Part shown: positions 44,443-52,161 of the stretch, piece after piece | How the letters are laid out: each line of letters opens with the position of its first letter | How positions within the stretch are numbered: the stretch's first letter is position 1 | From: Parabacteroides sp. FAFU027 | Lineage (GTDB): Bacteria; Bacteroidota; Bacteroidia; Bacteroidales; UBA7332 | Assembly (NCBI RefSeq): GCF_022808675.1 | Contig: NZ_JAKZKV010000012.1 | Location: 62,001 to 126,000 of the forward strand | Length of the DNA: 64,000 nt | Direction of reading: 5' to 3' | Made by a program: the position numbers and the translations under genes | Notes under the pieces: model-generated | The model's input: only the letters and a program-made list of their open reading frames with translations | Database searches by the model: none | What the model was told of the DNA's origin: nothing

Positions 44443-46296
44443 CTACTCTTTCTTAAGCTCAACGATTACGACACCATTTGATCCCTTATTGCCGTATGAT
44501 TCAATTGCCTTTTGCCCTTTCAAAACAGTCGTACTTATTATTTTATCAGGATTCAATCCTTTTAATATTTCCATAGAGCTCTCCTTTCCATCTATTATTA
44601 CCATTGCATTTTTACTAAATGCTCTGGAAGTCCCTTCTTTGGGGGTAAGTATTATAACGCCATTCTCTCCCTTTTTGCCATATAGTTTTATAGCTTTTGG
44701 AAGTGGTATAGCCTGCATTGTATTTATTGAATTTGCACTCAATTGCTCGATGAAGTCTGATGTTACTACTTCATCATCATAGATAAATAATGGCATTGAA
44801 TTTTTATCCTTTAACTGAAGACTAAGAGAGCCTGAATTGTCGGAAATAGTGAGCTGATTATCCTCAATCTTCAAACTTACTTTACCATTTCCTTTAGAGT
44901 CTCCGGTTAAATTAAACCGGATCGGCAATGTGTACTTCACATTTACATTTTCACCCTTTTGTTTTCCGGGAATCCAGATCGGCATTGTTTTTACCACGCG
45001 CATAGCTTCATTATCCAATTCAGGATCAACACCCCGTACAATTTTAATAGTGTTGATTTCTCCGGTTTTGGTGACGATAAAACTGAGAATAACCATTCCC
45101 TGAACACCATTCTGTTGCGCCTTGACCGGATATCTCAGATTCTGAGCCAGAAATTTAAACATAGCTTCCTGTCCACCAGGATATTGTGGCATTTGCTCAA
45201 CAACTACAAATGGCTCGTCATCCGAATTATCATTTGCAATATTCTTCTTTTCTGATTCAGTTTTTTGAGCTTCTTTTTCAACTGAAGCCAGAATCACTTC
45301 CTGCGTTTGCTTTTGCTTAGGAGCAACCAGAGGTTCTGGTCGGTCTTTTAGCTCACTCTGCTCGGTTAAAGCCTGAATCACGTTGTTGACCGGAGCCAGT
45401 TTTTCCACCTTTTTCGCCAAAGCCTCCGCGTGATTGGTTACTACCAATACAGCCACTAACGGAATCACTAATATATACTTCGTCAAAGAGAGTGACGTAC
45501 TCTTTTGTTTGTTCATCATAATAATGCGTTTTTTAAGTTCAGAAACATTGAAATTATTACCTAAGTTTGCTGCAGCCGTGTGATGTGTGAGTCGGAGCAA
45601 ATGGTACTGGTACCCTTTGCTGTCGTAACCGGAGTGAATGACGCGATGATCGGCCAGATACTCCAGGTTTTGCCGTATGGCATGCTGTATCAGCCATACG
45701 AATGGATTGAACCAAAAAGCGATACTAGCCAATTGGCTAAACAAGACATCGAGCGAATGCCTTTCCCGTACGTGGGCCTGCTCATGTGCCAGAATCTCGT
45801 TGAGTTCGTGTGGAGTATGCTGATTGGGATTAATAAATATCCATTTAAAGAAAGAGAATGGCGCTATCTTTTCCGGTAAGCTTATTATCCGAATCCCCTG
45901 GATAGAAGTAACAGTTCCTTTTCTCCGAAGATTGAGAATGCTACACAGCTGTATTAGCAATCTGATCAAGGCAATGATCACCCCGGCCAGATAGACCAAC
46001 CAAACGGCAGTTGCCAGATCCGGAATGTGCCACCAGCTATTTTGCTGCGGTGCAGTTACCACAAAGGCCGGCAATGTATTGACATAATAGGTAACTGCCG
46101 CTTTGACCGGTTCGTTATGATTGAGCCATGAGGTAATATCAATGAACGGATAGACGATGGATAGCACAATGCATCCTATCAGCAACGCTCTCTTCCAACC
46201 GAAAAAAGTATCCCGGTCAAACATCAGCCTGTAGAAGGCGTAAAAGAGCGTCAGGGCTATTGTGGCTTTCAGGTAATAGATGAATAAAGGTGTCAT
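44443..46296 (-). CDS. M56 (BlaR1-like) membrane metalloprotease with TonB-C and two plug-like tails
   Basis: A 617-residue inner-membrane sensor. Four or more transmembrane helices (1-20, 36-53, 95-118, 270-290) surround an M56 zinc site HEQAH (H171, E172, H175). In BlaR1/MecR1 this domain cleaves the BlaI repressor or itself when an external signal binds. The periplasmic part carries a TonB C-terminal domain (about 365-455, MPQYPGGQEAMFKFLAQNLR). Two short segments follow that resemble the plug region of TonB-dependent receptors: LYGKKGENGVIIL and SYGNKGSNGVVIV. No penicillin-binding sensor domain is present, so beta-lactam sensing is not implied. The blaI-like gene is 89 bases upstream. 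Confidence 0.87.
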   Translation of the reverse strand: MTPLFIYYLKATIALTLFYAFYRLMFDRDTFFGWKRALLIGCIVLSIVYPFIDITSWLNHNEPVKAAVTYYVNTLPAFVVTAPQQNSWWHIPDLATAVWLVYLAGVIIALIRLLIQLCSILNLRRKGTVTSIQGIRIISLPEKIAPFSFFKWIFINPNQHTPHELNEILAHEQAHVRERHSLDVLFSQLASIAFWFNPFVWLIQHAIRQNLEYLADHRVIHSGYDSKGYQYHLLRLTHHTAAANLGNNFNVSELKKRIIMMNKQKSTSLSLTKYILVIPLVAVLVVTNHAEALAKKVEKLAPVNNVIQALTEQSELKDRPEPLVAPKQKQTQEVILASVEKEAQKTESEKKNIANDNSDDEPFVVVEQMPQYPGGQEAMFKFLAQNLRYPVKAQQNGVQGMVILSFIVTKTGEINTIKIVRGVDPELDNEAMRVVKTMPIWIPGKQKGENVNVKYTLPIRFNLTGDSKGNGKVSLKIEDNQLTISDNSGSLSLQLKDKNSMPLFIYDDEVVTSDFIEQLSANSINTMQAIPLPKAIKLYGKKGENGVIILTPKEGTSRAFSKNAMVIIDGKESSMEILKGLNPDKIISTTVLKGQKAIESYGNKGSNGVVIVELKKE

Positions 46297-46346
46297 GAAG
46301 TTGTCAGATTAAAGTTAAAACCAAGTGTAATTCATGCTATCTTTTC

Positions 46347-46365
46347 CCCTCTCTTTCAGAGAGGG
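46347..46365. repeat. Small hairpin between the BlaI and M56 genes
   Basis: CCCTCTCT, 3-base loop, AGAGAGGG: a perfect 8-bp stem. It could tune expression between the two genes. Confidence 0.5.
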
Positions 46366-46385
46366 AGCAGGAGGAAAGGCCTCTT

Positions 46386-46748
46386 CTACTCTTTCCCTTT
46401 TTCAATCAGACGGATAATATCCTCAAGTTCTTCCTTCGATATTTTCTTTTCGCGGGCAAAGAAAGAAACCAGTTCTTTGTAGGAATCAGCAAAATAATTC
46501 CTCACCACACCCGACATGAAGGTCTTTTTGTAGTCCTCCTCATCTATAATCGGTGTGTATTCATAGGTATTCCCGTACCGTTTTGCCGAAAGGTAACCTT
46601 TCCGTTCCAGATTCTTCACAATTGAGGCTAATGTGGTATATGGAGGTTGGGGATCTCCGTATTTTTCAAGAAAATCCTTGATAAATCCACCTTTCACCTG
46701 CCAAATGATCAACATTGCTTCTTCTTCCTGTTGTGTTAGTTTTTCCAT
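46386..46748 (-). CDS. BlaI/MecI-family transcriptional repressor
   Basis: A 120-residue winged-helix repressor. LTQQEEEAMLIIWQVKGGFIKD and PYTTLASIVKNLERKGYLSAKRYG (recognition helix, about 36-59), divided here by the usual turn, are the family pattern. The C-terminal dimerisation helix carries an EELEDIIRLIEKGKE end. Family members bind dyads in their own promoter and are inactivated by the M56 partner, encoded just downstream here. A dyad fitting an operator is at 46781-46797. Confidence 0.93.
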   Translation of the reverse strand: MEKLTQQEEEAMLIIWQVKGGFIKDFLEKYGDPQPPYTTLASIVKNLERKGYLSAKRYGNTYEYTPIIDEEDYKKTFMSGVVRNYFADSYKELVSFFAREKKISKEELEDIIRLIEKGKE

Positions 46749-46761
46749 GACTGTTAGCTAT

Positions 46762-46797
46762 TTACGAATACATCGCAATATTACGAATATTTCGTAA
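46762..46797 (-). promoter_or_regulatory. Candidate BlaI operator
   Basis: TTACGAA-TAT-TTCGTAA (46781-46797) is a perfect 7-bp dyad. An extra half-site TTACGAA lies at 46762-46768. Both are in the 50 bases before the repressor start codon, the place for autoregulation. Confidence 0.6.
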
Positions 46798-46978
46798 TTA
46801 AAACAAGGGTTATTGGAAAAAAGTTTTGTCTGGGGATAAAATTTGTTCTCTAGAGGTTGTTTTCGGCTATTTTTGAGATTAGATGGCTGATGTTTTTATT
46901 CGCACATCTATCAGATTATGCATAAGGACCTCTTACAGGGTACCTACATCAGTCCCTGAGGGTATGATAAGGTTATAT

Positions 46979-47061
46979 ATAACAGGGATATTACAGACAT
47001 AAAACAGAGATATAACAGGGATATTACAGCAATATATGTGTATTATCTCTGTTTTATGTCT
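46979..47061. repeat. 18-bp perfect inverted repeat with embedded direct repeats
   Basis: AGACATAAAACAGAGATA (46995-47012) has its exact complement at 47044-47061, with a 31-base loop. An 18-base direct repeat, ATAACAGGGATATTACAG, occurs at 46979-46996 and 47012-47029. The interlocked layout suggests a protein-binding region or a small element. Confidence 0.75.
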
Positions 47062-47185
47062 CTTTGATCGTTATTATTTGTAATATTGTAATATGAATTA
47101 CATACCCTTTACTATACCTTTGGTCAAGAACTACCGAACGGGAAATCAGGGAAAGAAGATAACTACAAAAAAGAAATAATCGGTC

Positions 47186-47995
47186 ATGGCAAAACTAAAA
47201 GGAATATTAAATATCACCGGGAAACTGGAGGATTTATCTCTCTACAAAATGCGTGGAGTTGACGACATTATAGTGCGAAGGAAAGGTGGTCCCACCAAAA
47301 ATATGATCAAAAAGTCAGAGAGCTGCGTCCGCATCCGGGAAAATAACACCGAATTTTCCACCTGTAGCTCAATGGGAAGTGAAATCCGCTATCACCTTCA
47401 AATCACATCGAATAGTTCGGACTACAATAGCTCCGGACGGCTAAATGGGTTAATGATGCAAATTCTCAAAAAAGACGATCAGAATGATCGGGGGCAACGG
47501 GGAATTTGTTTATCAAAAAACAGAACAATGCTGGACGGATTTGATTTTGGGAAGATGAATAATTTTAATAATGTGGTTAAAAAGCTCCCGGAAGTAAAAC
47601 TGAATCGGGAGCAGGTCACCGCACAAATCTATATACCGGAGACTGACGGGGAAAATCACCTCTATAATTTTTCCGGAAAGAGCTGGATGCAGTACAAAGT
47701 GCAGTTTACGATAATTTCTGATATGAAGTATGACCCTCAACGTGAAAAAGCTGTACCTCTCAATGAATCTTGCCATGGACTAAATACCTCTTTTGTATCA
47801 GAGTGGATTCCGGCAAAAGGTGTTATTCCCGATCAGAAAATAACATTATGTCTGGCCGATAAAGCAGGAGGTAAACTGAGTGACAACGATTCGTTACTGG
47901 TCGCAGTAACTCTTAATTATGGAGATGTTGGAGCCGACGGAATGCCGCATGAAGTAAAATATGCAGCTGTGACGCGGATTTTTACTGTAGGATGA
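47186..47995 (+). CDS. Uncharacterised Bacteroidota protein (KGxxNxxGKLxDLSxYK type)
   Basis: A 269-residue protein with no signal peptide or membrane segment. The N-terminus (MAKLKGILNITGKLEDLSLYKMRG) is split by a Lys/Gly-rich RRKGGPTKNM and then RIRENNTEFSTCSSMGSEIR. This pattern, roughly 'KGxIxxxGxxxDxxFYKxxG ... KGGPxxxxI ... RxRENxxEF', is one I have met in unnamed Bacteroidota proteins of 200-270 residues. The rest is beta-rich, with a C-terminal half that looks like an immunoglobulin-type sandwich (VAVTLNYGDVGADGMPHE). Function unknown. It is alone behind an unusual inverted-repeat region. Confidence 0.75.
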   Translation: MAKLKGILNITGKLEDLSLYKMRGVDDIIVRRKGGPTKNMIKKSESCVRIRENNTEFSTCSSMGSEIRYHLQITSNSSDYNSSGRLNGLMMQILKKDDQNDRGQRGICLSKNRTMLDGFDFGKMNNFNNVVKKLPEVKLNREQVTAQIYIPETDGENHLYNFSGKSWMQYKVQFTIISDMKYDPQREKAVPLNESCHGLNTSFVSEWIPAKGVIPDQKITLCLADKAGGKLSDNDSLLVAVTLNYGDVGADGMPHEVKYAAVTRIFTVG

Positions 47996-48043
47996 TCTTT
48001 TAGATACACTAATCACCCCGCATTTAAGATGCTGATAATAAAC

Positions 48044-48068
48044 CTAACAGGTTTTTAAAACCTGTTAG
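48044..48068. terminator. Near-perfect palindrome acting as convergent terminator
   Basis: CTAACAGGTTTT and AAAACCTGTTAG are separated by a single T. It lies between convergent genes. The ACAGGTTTT...AAAACCTGT palindrome is a frequent intergenic sequence in Bacteroidota. Confidence 0.65.
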
Positions 48069-48100
48069 ATTCAGCCTTTGGGAATATCCCCGAGCTTGAA

Positions 48101-48457
48101 TTATTCAAAGAAAGCTTTCCAATCCTCTTCCTTAAATCCGATAATAACCTTATCGTCCCTGACCATCACCGGACGCTTAACTAGCTTGCCATTAGACGCC
48201 AAAAGATCAAGTAGTTCATCTTTCGAAGCCGTTTTCACTTTATCCTTCAGATTAAGCTCTTTGTATAGCACTCCACTTGTATTAAAGAATTTTTGAATGG
48301 GCAGTCCGCTTTGATCAATCCAGGTTGACAACTCTTCCCGGGTCGGATTTTCAACAGTGATATCTCTTTGTTCGAAGTCAATCTGATTTGCTCTAAGCCA
48401 TTTGGATGCTTTCTGGCAAGTGCCGCATTTAGGATACTGTATAAAAAGAGATTTCAT
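48101..48457 (-). CDS. ArsC/Spx-family thioredoxin-fold protein
   Basis: A 118-residue protein of the arsenate reductase-like family (ArsC, Spx, YffB). The redox site is C11-G-T-C14 in IQYPKCGTCQKASKWL, and the C-terminal KRPVMVRDDKVIIGFKEEDW is typical. Plasmid-type ArsC has one Cys here; the CxxC form is that of Spx and its many chromosomal relatives. No arsenic-resistance genes are adjacent, so arsenate reduction is not supported by context. Single gene with its own -7 box. Confidence 0.9.
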   Translation of the reverse strand: MKSLFIQYPKCGTCQKASKWLRANQIDFEQRDITVENPTREELSTWIDQSGLPIQKFFNTSGVLYKELNLKDKVKTASKDELLDLLASNGKLVKRPVMVRDDKVIIGFKEEDWKAFFE

Positions 48458-48759
48458 ATCGCTACATATATTAGTTTTCGCAAAAATACATAATTGAACA
48501 ATAAAACCAATAGCCTAAGAATAAATAGCCTCTCACAACATACAAACACCTTGCAAGCGGTTTTGATCAGTATCGTTTGTTTGCTTACGAATAGCCCTTA
48601 ATAATCATTCTGCGATTCCGGCAAACCTATCCGTCCGTCACATCCGGTGATAAAATAATCCGGCATGACAAAAAACACAAAAACAATTGAATATCTAAAA
48701 CCGTTTAATTGGTATGATTTTAAATGAGTTATACTACCGGACTTCTTAAACGTACTTGT
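48458..48759. other. Divergent intergenic region
   Basis: About 300 bases between the ArsC/Spx-family gene and the DHODH-like gene. Only the minus-strand -7 box is recognised. Confidence 0.4.
48481..48488 (-). promoter_or_regulatory. -7 box of the ArsC/Spx-family gene
   Basis: Minus-strand TATTTTTG, exact TAnnTTTG match, 24 bases before the ATG. Confidence 0.55.
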
Positions 48760-49797
48760 ATGAAAAATCTGGAAACACATTTCATGGGGATCAAAGTAAA
48801 TAATCCCATAATCGTAGGTGCGTCAAATTTGTCTTTACAAACGGACAATTTGAAATTAGCGGAAGAACAAGGTGCTGCAGCAATCGTTTTCAAATCACTG
48901 TTTGAAGAACAGATTCAACTGGAAAGTCTTGATCTGGACGAGAAACTGACAGAATTCAACGACATTCATGCCGAAATGCTGACTATTCATCCGTTTGCAG
49001 AACATGCCGGGGCGGAAGAGCACCTGCTCATGCTGAGAAAAGCAAAAGAAGCAGTAACCATTCCTGTCATTGCAAGCCTGAATGCCGTAAATACCGCTAC
49101 GTGGGTGGAATATGCTAAATTGATTGCTCAAACCGGAGTGGATGGTATCGAACTCGATTTCTATCAAACACCATGTAATTTTGACCAGAGTGCCCATGAC
49201 ATTGAAAAAGGACAAATAGAGGTCGTTACTAAAATCAAACAAAACATATCTATTCCCGTGAGCGTAAAACTCAGTCCGGACTACACGAATGCATTAAACT
49301 TTATCAGAAAACTTGACGAAGCCGGAGCAAATGCTTTTGTCCTTTTCAATTCATTTTTTCAGCCTGATATTGACATACATAACGAAAAGCATATCAAGAG
49401 ATTTAATTTCAGCCACACGGGTGATTACCGACAATCTTTAAGATTCGCAGGATTGCTGTACAATAATATCCAGGCCGACCTTTGCTGTAGTCATGGAGTT
49501 TTCTCTGGTGCCGATATGATCAAACTCATCTTATCCGGAGCATCCAGCATTCAGGTGGTAAGTGCATTGTACAAAAGCGGCATCCAACAAATCAGCAAAA
49601 TCAAAAAAGAACTGGAGGAGTGGATGGACGAAAAGAATTACAACAGCATTGATGAGTTTAGAGGTAAGCTGTCGAACAGCTCCATGGGAAATAATTCAGT
49701 CGTTTACAGCAGGGCCCAATATGTCGACCTGTTATTGAACTCCGAAAATATCTTTGGGAAAGAAGATGATCATCCTGTTGACCAGCCTCATCTTTAA
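48760..49797 (+). CDS. Dihydroorotate dehydrogenase-like flavoprotein
   Basis: A 345-residue FMN-type TIM-barrel protein (ATG 48760; ATG 48724 would add 12 residues without similarity). NPIIVGASNLSLQTDNLKLA, VIASLNAVNTATWVEYAKL, GIELDFYQTP, VSVKLSPDYTNALNF and VLFNSFFQPDIDI are the features of the DHODH superfamily, with Lys and Asn in the flavin pocket. It differs from PyrD in the active-site loop and is the 'DHODH-like' branch related to PreA-type dehydrogenases, whose substrate is unclear. A single-cluster ferredoxin is encoded convergently 127 bases away and could be its electron partner. Confidence 0.85.
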   Translation: MKNLETHFMGIKVNNPIIVGASNLSLQTDNLKLAEEQGAAAIVFKSLFEEQIQLESLDLDEKLTEFNDIHAEMLTIHPFAEHAGAEEHLLMLRKAKEAVTIPVIASLNAVNTATWVEYAKLIAQTGVDGIELDFYQTPCNFDQSAHDIEKGQIEVVTKIKQNISIPVSVKLSPDYTNALNFIRKLDEAGANAFVLFNSFFQPDIDIHNEKHIKRFNFSHTGDYRQSLRFAGLLYNNIQADLCCSHGVFSGADMIKLILSGASSIQVVSALYKSGIQQISKIKKELEEWMDEKNYNSIDEFRGKLSNSSMGNNSVVYSRAQYVDLLLNSENIFGKEDDHPVDQPHL

Positions 49798-49823
49798 TCC
49801 ATAAAGGAGCAACGTATTAATAT

Positions 49824-49860
49824 AAAAACGGTTGCGGATAAAGATTCCGCAACCGTTTTT
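49824..49860. terminator. Terminator between DHODH-like gene and ferredoxin
   Basis: Perfect 15-base arms 49824-49838 and 49846-49860 (AAAAACGGTTGCGGA and complement), 7-base loop. Confidence 0.9.
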
Positions 49861-49924
49861 ATATTATTTATCCGAGCAACAAAGAGTAAGTCGGATATAT
49901 TTAAATCACAAACAGAATCTCAAC

Positions 49925-50128
49925 CTACTCTTCTTCAATTGCAATTACATTTGTCGGACAGCTATCTACTGCCTCTTTTATTTCATCCGAATGCAAACTG
50001 TAATCAACACCTTCAATGACATGCATTTTATCGGACACCTCAAATACTTCGGGGGCAATAGATTCGCACATCCCACACACGATACAACTATCCAGACTCT
50101 CATCGAGCCATACTTTTGTAACTTTCAT
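49925..50128 (-). CDS. Ferredoxin, single [4Fe-4S] cluster
   Basis: A 67-residue electron carrier. The ligands are C15, C18, C21 (SCIVCGMC) and C57 (SCP), the pattern of monocluster ferredoxins. The acidic composition is typical. The gene is alone and convergent with the DHODH-like gene. Its -7 box leaves a very short leader. Confidence 0.92.
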   Translation of the reverse strand: MKVTKVWLDESLDSCIVCGMCESIAPEVFEVSDKMHVIEGVDYSLHSDEIKEAVDSCPTNVIAIEEE

Positions 50129-50135
50129 AGGCCTT

Positions 50136-50143
50136 CAAAGTTA
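50136..50143 (-). promoter_or_regulatory. -7 box of the ferredoxin gene
   Basis: Minus-strand TAACTTTG, exact match, ending 7 bases before the ATG, which implies a nearly leaderless transcript. Confidence 0.55.
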
Positions 50144-50323
50144 ATTGTTTTGCGTTCAATTTCGAACAACCATTAAACAAATCCGATCAGCAATAGTTGT
50201 CTGGGTTTAATCTAATTAGGCTCTTTTCAACTCTGTTACCCCCCTCTGTCAGCTATAGGCTAATCACTCTTACGGAAGGACGGTACTTGATCTGGTAGTA
50301 GTTCAATTCCGGGAGTATAAAAA

Positions 50324-50354
50324 AAGTGTCGCCACGTTTCAGCAGACGACACTT
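50324..50354 (-). terminator. Terminator of the outer-membrane protein gene
   Basis: AAGTGTCG (50324-50331) pairs with CGACACTT (50347-50354); on the minus strand the stem runs into seven T. It lies 31 bases after the stop. Confidence 0.7.
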
Positions 50355-50384
50355 GCATTTTTCACCAATAAAAACAAACCTATA

Positions 50385-50885
50385 TTACAACTTGATTGTC
50401 ACGCCGAATTTACCTCCACTAAACTCATTACCGCCTCCAAACTCAAGATTAAGAGCTACTTTTTGAGAAACAAAATATCTACCGCCAACCTGAGCACCTA
50501 ATCCCACTCCTGAGCTATGACTATCCGCATAATGATAATGAGGGTAAGACCAGATGTAAAATCCCAGATTCAATCCGGCATATAAGTCCCACTTTCTCGG
50601 AATATTCAGAATACGGTTAAAGTGATAGTTTCCATTACCTGAAATCCCAATGATATTAGGATTGTAATAATTATCAGGCCATCTATCATAATGTCGATAA
50701 CTCAATTCGGCCCCCAGGGTAATATCTCTATCGACTCCATAATCAAAACCTATATAAAAAGGCACACTCCATTCCGACAACCCTACCCCCAAATTAAGCT
50801 GGCTTTTACCCTTGGATAATGGGTTTTGAGCAAATGCAAATCCACAAATCAATAACAAGAGACATGTAATGTTTAACTTTTTCAT
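50385..50885 (-). CDS. Small outer-membrane beta-barrel protein
   Basis: A 166-residue protein with a clear signal peptide (1-19, cleavage FAFA/Q). The mature part alternates hydrophobic and polar residues, is rich in Gly, Tyr and Phe (LNLGVGLSEWSVPFYIGFDY), and ends in FGVTIKL. It fits an eight-strand OmpA/OmpW-sized barrel. Ligand and role are unknown. Single gene. Confidence 0.8.
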   Translation of the reverse strand: MKKLNITCLLLLICGFAFAQNPLSKGKSQLNLGVGLSEWSVPFYIGFDYGVDRDITLGAELSYRHYDRWPDNYYNPNIIGISGNGNYHFNRILNIPRKWDLYAGLNLGFYIWSYPHYHYADSHSSGVGLGAQVGGRYFVSQKVALNLEFGGGNEFSGGKFGVTIKL

Positions 50886-51033
50886 AATGGTAAAGATTTA
50901 GTAGAAACTCTATTTATCATAAATTATGACTCTATTATAACATCTTGAAGATGAATAAAGTTGCCTGAAAAGAAAAACGCCCGCACATCAGTTGATGAAC
51001 GGGAGCTTTGTATATAACAGAAAATGGGGCAAA

Positions 51034-52068
51034 TTACATGATTCCTTTTTCGCGGAGCTTCAATTGCCATTTCCACGCAGAAAGCAGAGTGTCCTCCACT
51101 GTTTCTTTTGCAGTCCAGCCCAGTTCGTTGTTTGCCCAGTCCGGGTTAGCCCATACCTGTTCGATATCTCCGTCACGACGGCCTACGACCTGGTAGTTCA
51201 GCTTAACACCGCTAACCTGTTCAAATGTTTTTAGGATTTCCAATACTGACAATCCGCGACCTGTTCCCAGGTTGAAGATTTCCACGTCTTGTTTGGTTTT
51301 ACCCTGCAACATGCGGTCAACAGCAATTACGTGAGCTTTTGACAAGTCAACCACATTAATATAGTCGCGGATACAAGAACCGTCAGGTGTATTGTAGTCA
51401 TCACCGTAAACGCTCAGTTTCTCACGTACACCGATTGCAGTCTGGGTTACGAAAGGAATGAGGTTTTGAGGCACACCGTTAGGCAGCTCTCCGATTTCTA
51501 CTGAAGGGTGCGCTCCGATCGGATTGAAGTAACGAAGGATGATGCTTTTGTAAGGAACTCCTGAGTAGATGGTATCTTTGATGATTTCCTCGCAAACCTG
51601 TTTGGTATTTCCGTAAGGAGACATTGCCGGTTTGATTGGTGCGTTCTCAGTTACAGGAAGAATATCAGGCTGACCGTAAACAGTACAAGATGAAGAGAAT
51701 ACGATACCTTCCACACCAAACTGAGGCATCAACTCCAACAGATTGAGCAATGACACAAAGTTATTTCTGTAGTACAGCAACGGTTTCTGCACCGACTCCC
51801 CTACCGCTTTGCTTGCAGCAAAGTGGATAATACCTTTGATACCTTCGTATTTTGCAAACATGGCTTTCATGCCTTCGAAATCATTACAATCCAGTTTCTC
51901 GAAAGCCGGACGAATACCGGTAATGCGCTCAATTCCATCAACCACGTCAGCGCTTGAGTTGGATAGATTATCTACGATTACCACATCGTAACCTGCATTT
52001 TGCAGTTCAACGACTGTGTGTGATCCAATGTACCCGGTACCACCGGTTACCAAGATTTTTGTTTTCAT
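51034..52068 (-). CDS. galE: UDP-glucose 4-epimerase
   Basis: Short-chain dehydrogenase that interconverts UDP-glucose and UDP-galactose for galactose use and for surface glycans. The 344 residues contain the NAD motif VTGGTGYIGS, the DNLSNS loop after the second strand, the catalytic Tyr-x3-Lys in SPYGNTKQVCEE, and the substrate region YFNPIGAHPS. Family-length and intact. It follows proS on the same strand after a terminator, so it is probably a separate unit. Confidence 0.96.
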   Translation of the reverse strand: MKTKILVTGGTGYIGSHTVVELQNAGYDVVIVDNLSNSSADVVDGIERITGIRPAFEKLDCNDFEGMKAMFAKYEGIKGIIHFAASKAVGESVQKPLLYYRNNFVSLLNLLELMPQFGVEGIVFSSSCTVYGQPDILPVTENAPIKPAMSPYGNTKQVCEEIIKDTIYSGVPYKSIILRYFNPIGAHPSVEIGELPNGVPQNLIPFVTQTAIGVREKLSVYGDDYNTPDGSCIRDYINVVDLSKAHVIAVDRMLQGKTKQDVEIFNLGTGRGLSVLEILKTFEQVSGVKLNYQVVGRRDGDIEQVWANPDWANNELGWTAKETVEDTLLSAWKWQLKLREKGIM

Positions 52069-52122
52069 AAATAGATAGTGATTTAGTAGTGTGTGAATAT
52101 TTTTCTGTTAGTTGGCAAATGG

Positions 52123-52156
52123 AAAAGCGCACATAGATTCCTCTACATGCGCTTTT
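52123..52156 (-). terminator. Terminator of proS
   Basis: AAAAGCGCA (52123-52131) and TGCGCTTTT (52148-52156), 16-base loop; minus-strand T-run at the end. It starts 6 bases after the proS stop. Confidence 0.65.
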
Positions 52157-52161
52157 ATGCA

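Larger units (their letters stand above)
46749..47185. other. Divergent region between blaI-like and a hypothetical gene
   Basis: About 440 bases. It holds the candidate operator near the minus-strand gene and an 18-bp perfect inverted repeat with direct repeats (46979-47061) toward the plus-strand gene. No clear TAnnTTTG box was found for the latter. Confidence 0.5.

Noticed and set aside
46386-46748. Beta-lactam resistance module
   Set aside because: BlaI and M56 are present but there is no beta-lactamase gene and no penicillin-binding sensor domain.
48101-48457. Arsenic resistance gene arsC
   Set aside because: CxxC form and absence of arsR, arsB or acr3 nearby favour a Spx-like relative.
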